Shown here piece by piece: positions 62,093 to 64,000 of a stretch of 64,000 bases of DNA. A program made the position numbers and the translations under genes. Origin of the DNA: Acuticoccus sp. I52.16.1 (GTDB lineage: Bacteria > Pseudomonadota > Alphaproteobacteria > Rhizobiales > Amorphaceae); the NCBI RefSeq assembly GCF_022865125.1, contig NZ_CP094828.1, positions 2,721,219 through 2,785,218 on the forward strand, written 5' to 3'. The notes under the pieces were generated by a model. The model was given only the letters and a program-made list of their open reading frames with translations. It did no database searches and was not told where the DNA came from. Within the stretch, counting starts at the first letter, position 1, and every line of letters begins with the position of its first letter.

Positions 62093-62127
62093 TCCTGGCC
62101 ACGGCCAAACTGCGGGGGGCGGCCTGA

Positions 62128-63006
62128 ATGGCCGCCACCTTCTCCGATACGGGGCCGCGCGGGGGACGTCTCGTCCTCAGCGCGAGCTCGCTGATCGGCC
62201 CGGCGACGGTCATCGTGGCGCTGGGCGTCATCGGCCCGCTGCTGATCCTGTTCCGCTACAGCCTCAACGACTTCGATCCGCGCATGCTGATGATCGACGC
62301 GTTGACGCCGAAGAACTACGTCGAGTTCTTCACCGACAGCTACTTTCTCGGCGTCTTCTTCGTGACCCTGCGGGTCGCGCTGATGACGACGGCGATCTGC
62401 CTCCTTCTCGGCTTCCCGCTCGCCTACGTGCTCGCCCGCACGCAGACGCGGTTCAAGAACCTCTTGCTGATCGCGGTGGTGATCCCCCTGTTCGTCGGCA
62501 ACGCGGTGCGGGCGGCCGGGTGGATGACGCTCTTCGGCAGCCGCGGCTTCCTGAGCGTGACGCTGATGGACCTCGGCATCACCACCGAGCCGACGGAGAT
62601 CATGTTCACCGAAGGGGCGGTGATCATCGGCATCATCGCGGTGAACCTGCCCTACATGGTGCTCACGTTGCAGAGCGTGCTGGAGGGCATCAACCGCAAT
62701 CTGGAAGAGGCCGCGTTCAGCCTCGGTGCCGCGCCGCTGACGATGTTCCGGCGCGTGCTGTGGCCGATGGCGCTGCCCGGCATCGCCGCAGGCTCGATCC
62801 TGACGTTCATCCTGGCGATGAACGCCTATGCGACGCCGGTGCTCTTGGGCGGTCCCGAGTTCCGGATGATGGCGCCGGTGGTCTACAGCCAGTTCCAGCT
62901 GAACAACTGGCCCTCGGCGGCGGCCGTCGCCTTCGTCCTGATGGGGACGACGCTGGTGCTCACCATCGTCGCCAGCACCGCCACGCGTCAGCGCTTCCGC
63001 GACTGA
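62128..63006 (+). CDS. Polyamine-type ABC importer, permease (PotB-like)
   Basis: 292 residues, six helices, EAA loop NRNLEEAAFSLGAAPLTMFRRVLWPMALPG. It starts 35 bases after the binding protein and closes the operon at a strong hairpin. Together with the PotC-like protein at 59063 it would form the channel. Confidence 0.9.
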   Translation: MAATFSDTGPRGGRLVLSASSLIGPATVIVALGVIGPLLILFRYSLNDFDPRMLMIDALTPKNYVEFFTDSYFLGVFFVTLRVALMTTAICLLLGFPLAYVLARTQTRFKNLLLIAVVIPLFVGNAVRAAGWMTLFGSRGFLSVTLMDLGITTEPTEIMFTEGAVIIGIIAVNLPYMVLTLQSVLEGINRNLEEAAFSLGAAPLTMFRRVLWPMALPGIAAGSILTFILAMNAYATPVLLGGPEFRMMAPVVYSQFQLNNWPSAAAVAFVLMGTTLVLTIVASTATRQRFRD

Positions 63007-63009
63007 CGC

Positions 63010-63046
63010 GGTCCCGGCCGCGGCGCCCGGCGCCGCGGCCGGGACC
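63010..63046. terminator. Strong bidirectional terminator, 17-bp perfect stem
   Basis: GGTCCCGGCCGCGGCGC pairs perfectly with its complement across a three-base loop and exactly fills the gap between the convergent permease (stop at 63006) and siderophore-interacting gene (stop at 63047). No T-run, so it may need Rho or act by stability. Confidence 0.7.
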
Positions 63047-63820
63047 TCAGGCGGCGTCCTCGAGGTTCTTCACCGCGCCGTCCGCGCGGCCCGCCGCCCA
63101 GTATCCGGACGCCTTCATCCAGGTCTTGCGGTGGCCGCGCTCCAGGATGTGGCGGCGGATGGCACGGGCGACCTCCGCCTCCGCGGCGACCCACACGAAG
63201 GTGTCGTGCGCGATCTCCATCGTCTCCAACGCGGCGAGGTAGGGGGCGGGATCGGCGGCCGCGCCGGGGTCGCGGTGCAGCCACCGGGCGGTGAGCCGGG
63301 CGGCCGTGGCGAAGGTCTGCTCTTCGGCGGGACCGGCGACGGCGACGAGGCTGGTGACGGGCGTTCCGGGGCCGAACTCCTCGATACGCCGGCCGATGGC
63401 CGGCAGCGCCGTCTCGTCGCCGATCAGCAGCCACCGCGCGATCGCATCGCCTTCGATGACGGCCGAGCCGCGCGGCCCGCCGACCAGCACAGTGTCACCG
63501 GCGCGAGCGGTCCGCGCCCAGGCGGCGGCCGGGCCGGCGTCATGATCGACGAAGTCGATCACGAGGGCACCGGCCTCGGTGTCGAAGTGGCGCGGGGTAT
63601 AGTCGCGGCCGACCGGCTCGCCGTCAGCGCCGGGGACGAAGACCTTGAGGTGGTCGTCCGGCGATGCGCTGGCGAAGCTGGCGAGCGAGGCGCCGGAGAG
63701 GGTGACGCGCACCATCGCCGGCGTGATCCGCTCGACGGCGCTCACGGTCAGCTCGCGGCGCATCATCTCGTGGCGGACGCGGCGGATGGTGGGATCGTTC
63801 GAAGCCCGAGGGTCTTCCAT
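63047..63820 (-). CDS. Siderophore-interacting protein (ferric-siderophore reductase family)
   Basis: 257 residues. FAD-binding segment RDYTPRHFD near residue 71 is the SIP/ViuB hallmark, followed by LVIDFVDHDAGPAAAWA, LVGGPRGSAVI and WLLIGDETALPAIGRRIE. It would reduce ferric-siderophore in the cytoplasm to release Fe(II). It is far (about 47 kb) from the Fec-type importer in this window and on the opposite strand, with its promoter in the gap to the right edge. Confidence 0.92.
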   Translation of the reverse strand: MEDPRASNDPTIRRVRHEMMRRELTVSAVERITPAMVRVTLSGASLASFASASPDDHLKVFVPGADGEPVGRDYTPRHFDTEAGALVIDFVDHDAGPAAAWARTARAGDTVLVGGPRGSAVIEGDAIARWLLIGDETALPAIGRRIEEFGPGTPVTSLVAVAGPAEEQTFATAARLTARWLHRDPGAAADPAPYLAALETMEIAHDTFVWVAAEAEVARAIRRHILERGHRKTWMKASGYWAAGRADGAVKNLEDAA

Positions 63821-63935
63821 GTGAGGTCATCCGTGGGTTTCGGTTGACCGGCCCGAACGCAGCGAAGCAGACGCACGGGGCCGGCCAGCCGGGGCTGTCG
63901 GTTCCGTGCGTTGGTTCACGTTAACGCTTACGGCC

Positions 63936-63952
63936 GCGGCGCAATGCGCCGC
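63936..63952. other. GC hairpin near the right edge
   Basis: GCGGCGC, spacer AAT, GCGCCGC, a perfect 7-3-7 inverted repeat in the region upstream of the siderophore-interacting gene. Either the end of a gene to the right or a regulatory element; the edge of the window prevents a decision. Confidence 0.3.
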
Positions 63953-64000
63953 CGACCCCCTTCATGTGGTGCCGTTCGCATGCCCGATCAAGCGCTTGGC

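Overview
The window is high-GC, densely packed bacterial chromosome. Its gene content (tripartite tricarboxylate transporter, hydantoinase A/B pair, several polyamine-type and branched-chain-type ABC importers, CaiB-type CoA transferases, UDP-xylose synthase, TAXI protein) points to an alphaproteobacterium of the Hyphomicrobiales/Rhizobiales living on dissolved organic matter; an Acuticoccus-like relative is a guess from style only. There are no rRNA, tRNA, insertion-sequence, phage or CRISPR features that I can see. Many genes start with GTG or TTG and overlap the previous stop by 1-4 bases, so operons are tightly coupled.

Layout. 1-5501: end of a GntR regulator, a Cys-less isochorismatase-like hydrolase, then a four-gene CoA-ester module (double-hotdog dehydratase, two CaiB/BaiF CoA transferases, MaoC/mesaconyl-CoA-hydratase-like protein). 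5560-7069: copper handling (DUF2946-like protein, YcnI-PCuAC fusion). 7270-8238: UDP-glucuronate decarboxylase. 8683-16214: iron-chelate uptake (TonB receptor, FecE/FecCD/FecCD/binding protein) wrapped around a convergent NtaA/DszA-type flavin monooxygenase. 16230-21475 (minus): hydantoinase A/B and an MscS channel. 21662-24198: membrane-anchored TAXI protein and a DAO-type FAD oxidoreductase. 24448-28945: complete sugar ABC importer. 28993-30624 (minus): cytochrome c and a sorbosone-type sugar dehydrogenase. 30811-34930 (minus): TctCBA plus an AbrB-family protein, divergent from 35128-38254, a TctDE-like two-component system with an extra binding lipoprotein. 38277-40344 (minus): phosphate transporter and NUDIX hydrolase. 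40779-42883: MarR regulator followed by the wreck of an RND efflux operon. 42880-48944: SDR, polyamine-type ABC importer and a divergent histidinol-dehydrogenase-like enzyme. 49094-54566: LivGFJHM and a degenerate CDF transporter, then a GAF protein (minus). 55219-63006: M24 peptidase, two tandem amidohydrolases and a second polyamine-type ABC importer. 63047-63820 (minus): siderophore-interacting protein.

How it works together. The window is mostly a string of uptake-plus-catabolism cassettes: an importer next to the hydrolase, dehydrogenase or CoA-ester enzymes that would process its substrate. The most unusual pieces are the RND pump reduced to about 40% of its length by several deletions that all keep the reading frame, the HisD-like enzyme whose zinc-ligand and substrate-contact positions differ from true histidinol dehydrogenase, the pairing of an aminopolycarboxylate-type monooxygenase with Fe-chelate uptake, and the tandem amidohydrolases carrying an extra Cys-Pro-Cys-Cys motif. 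All functional assignments come from reading motifs and family resemblance; no database search was run.
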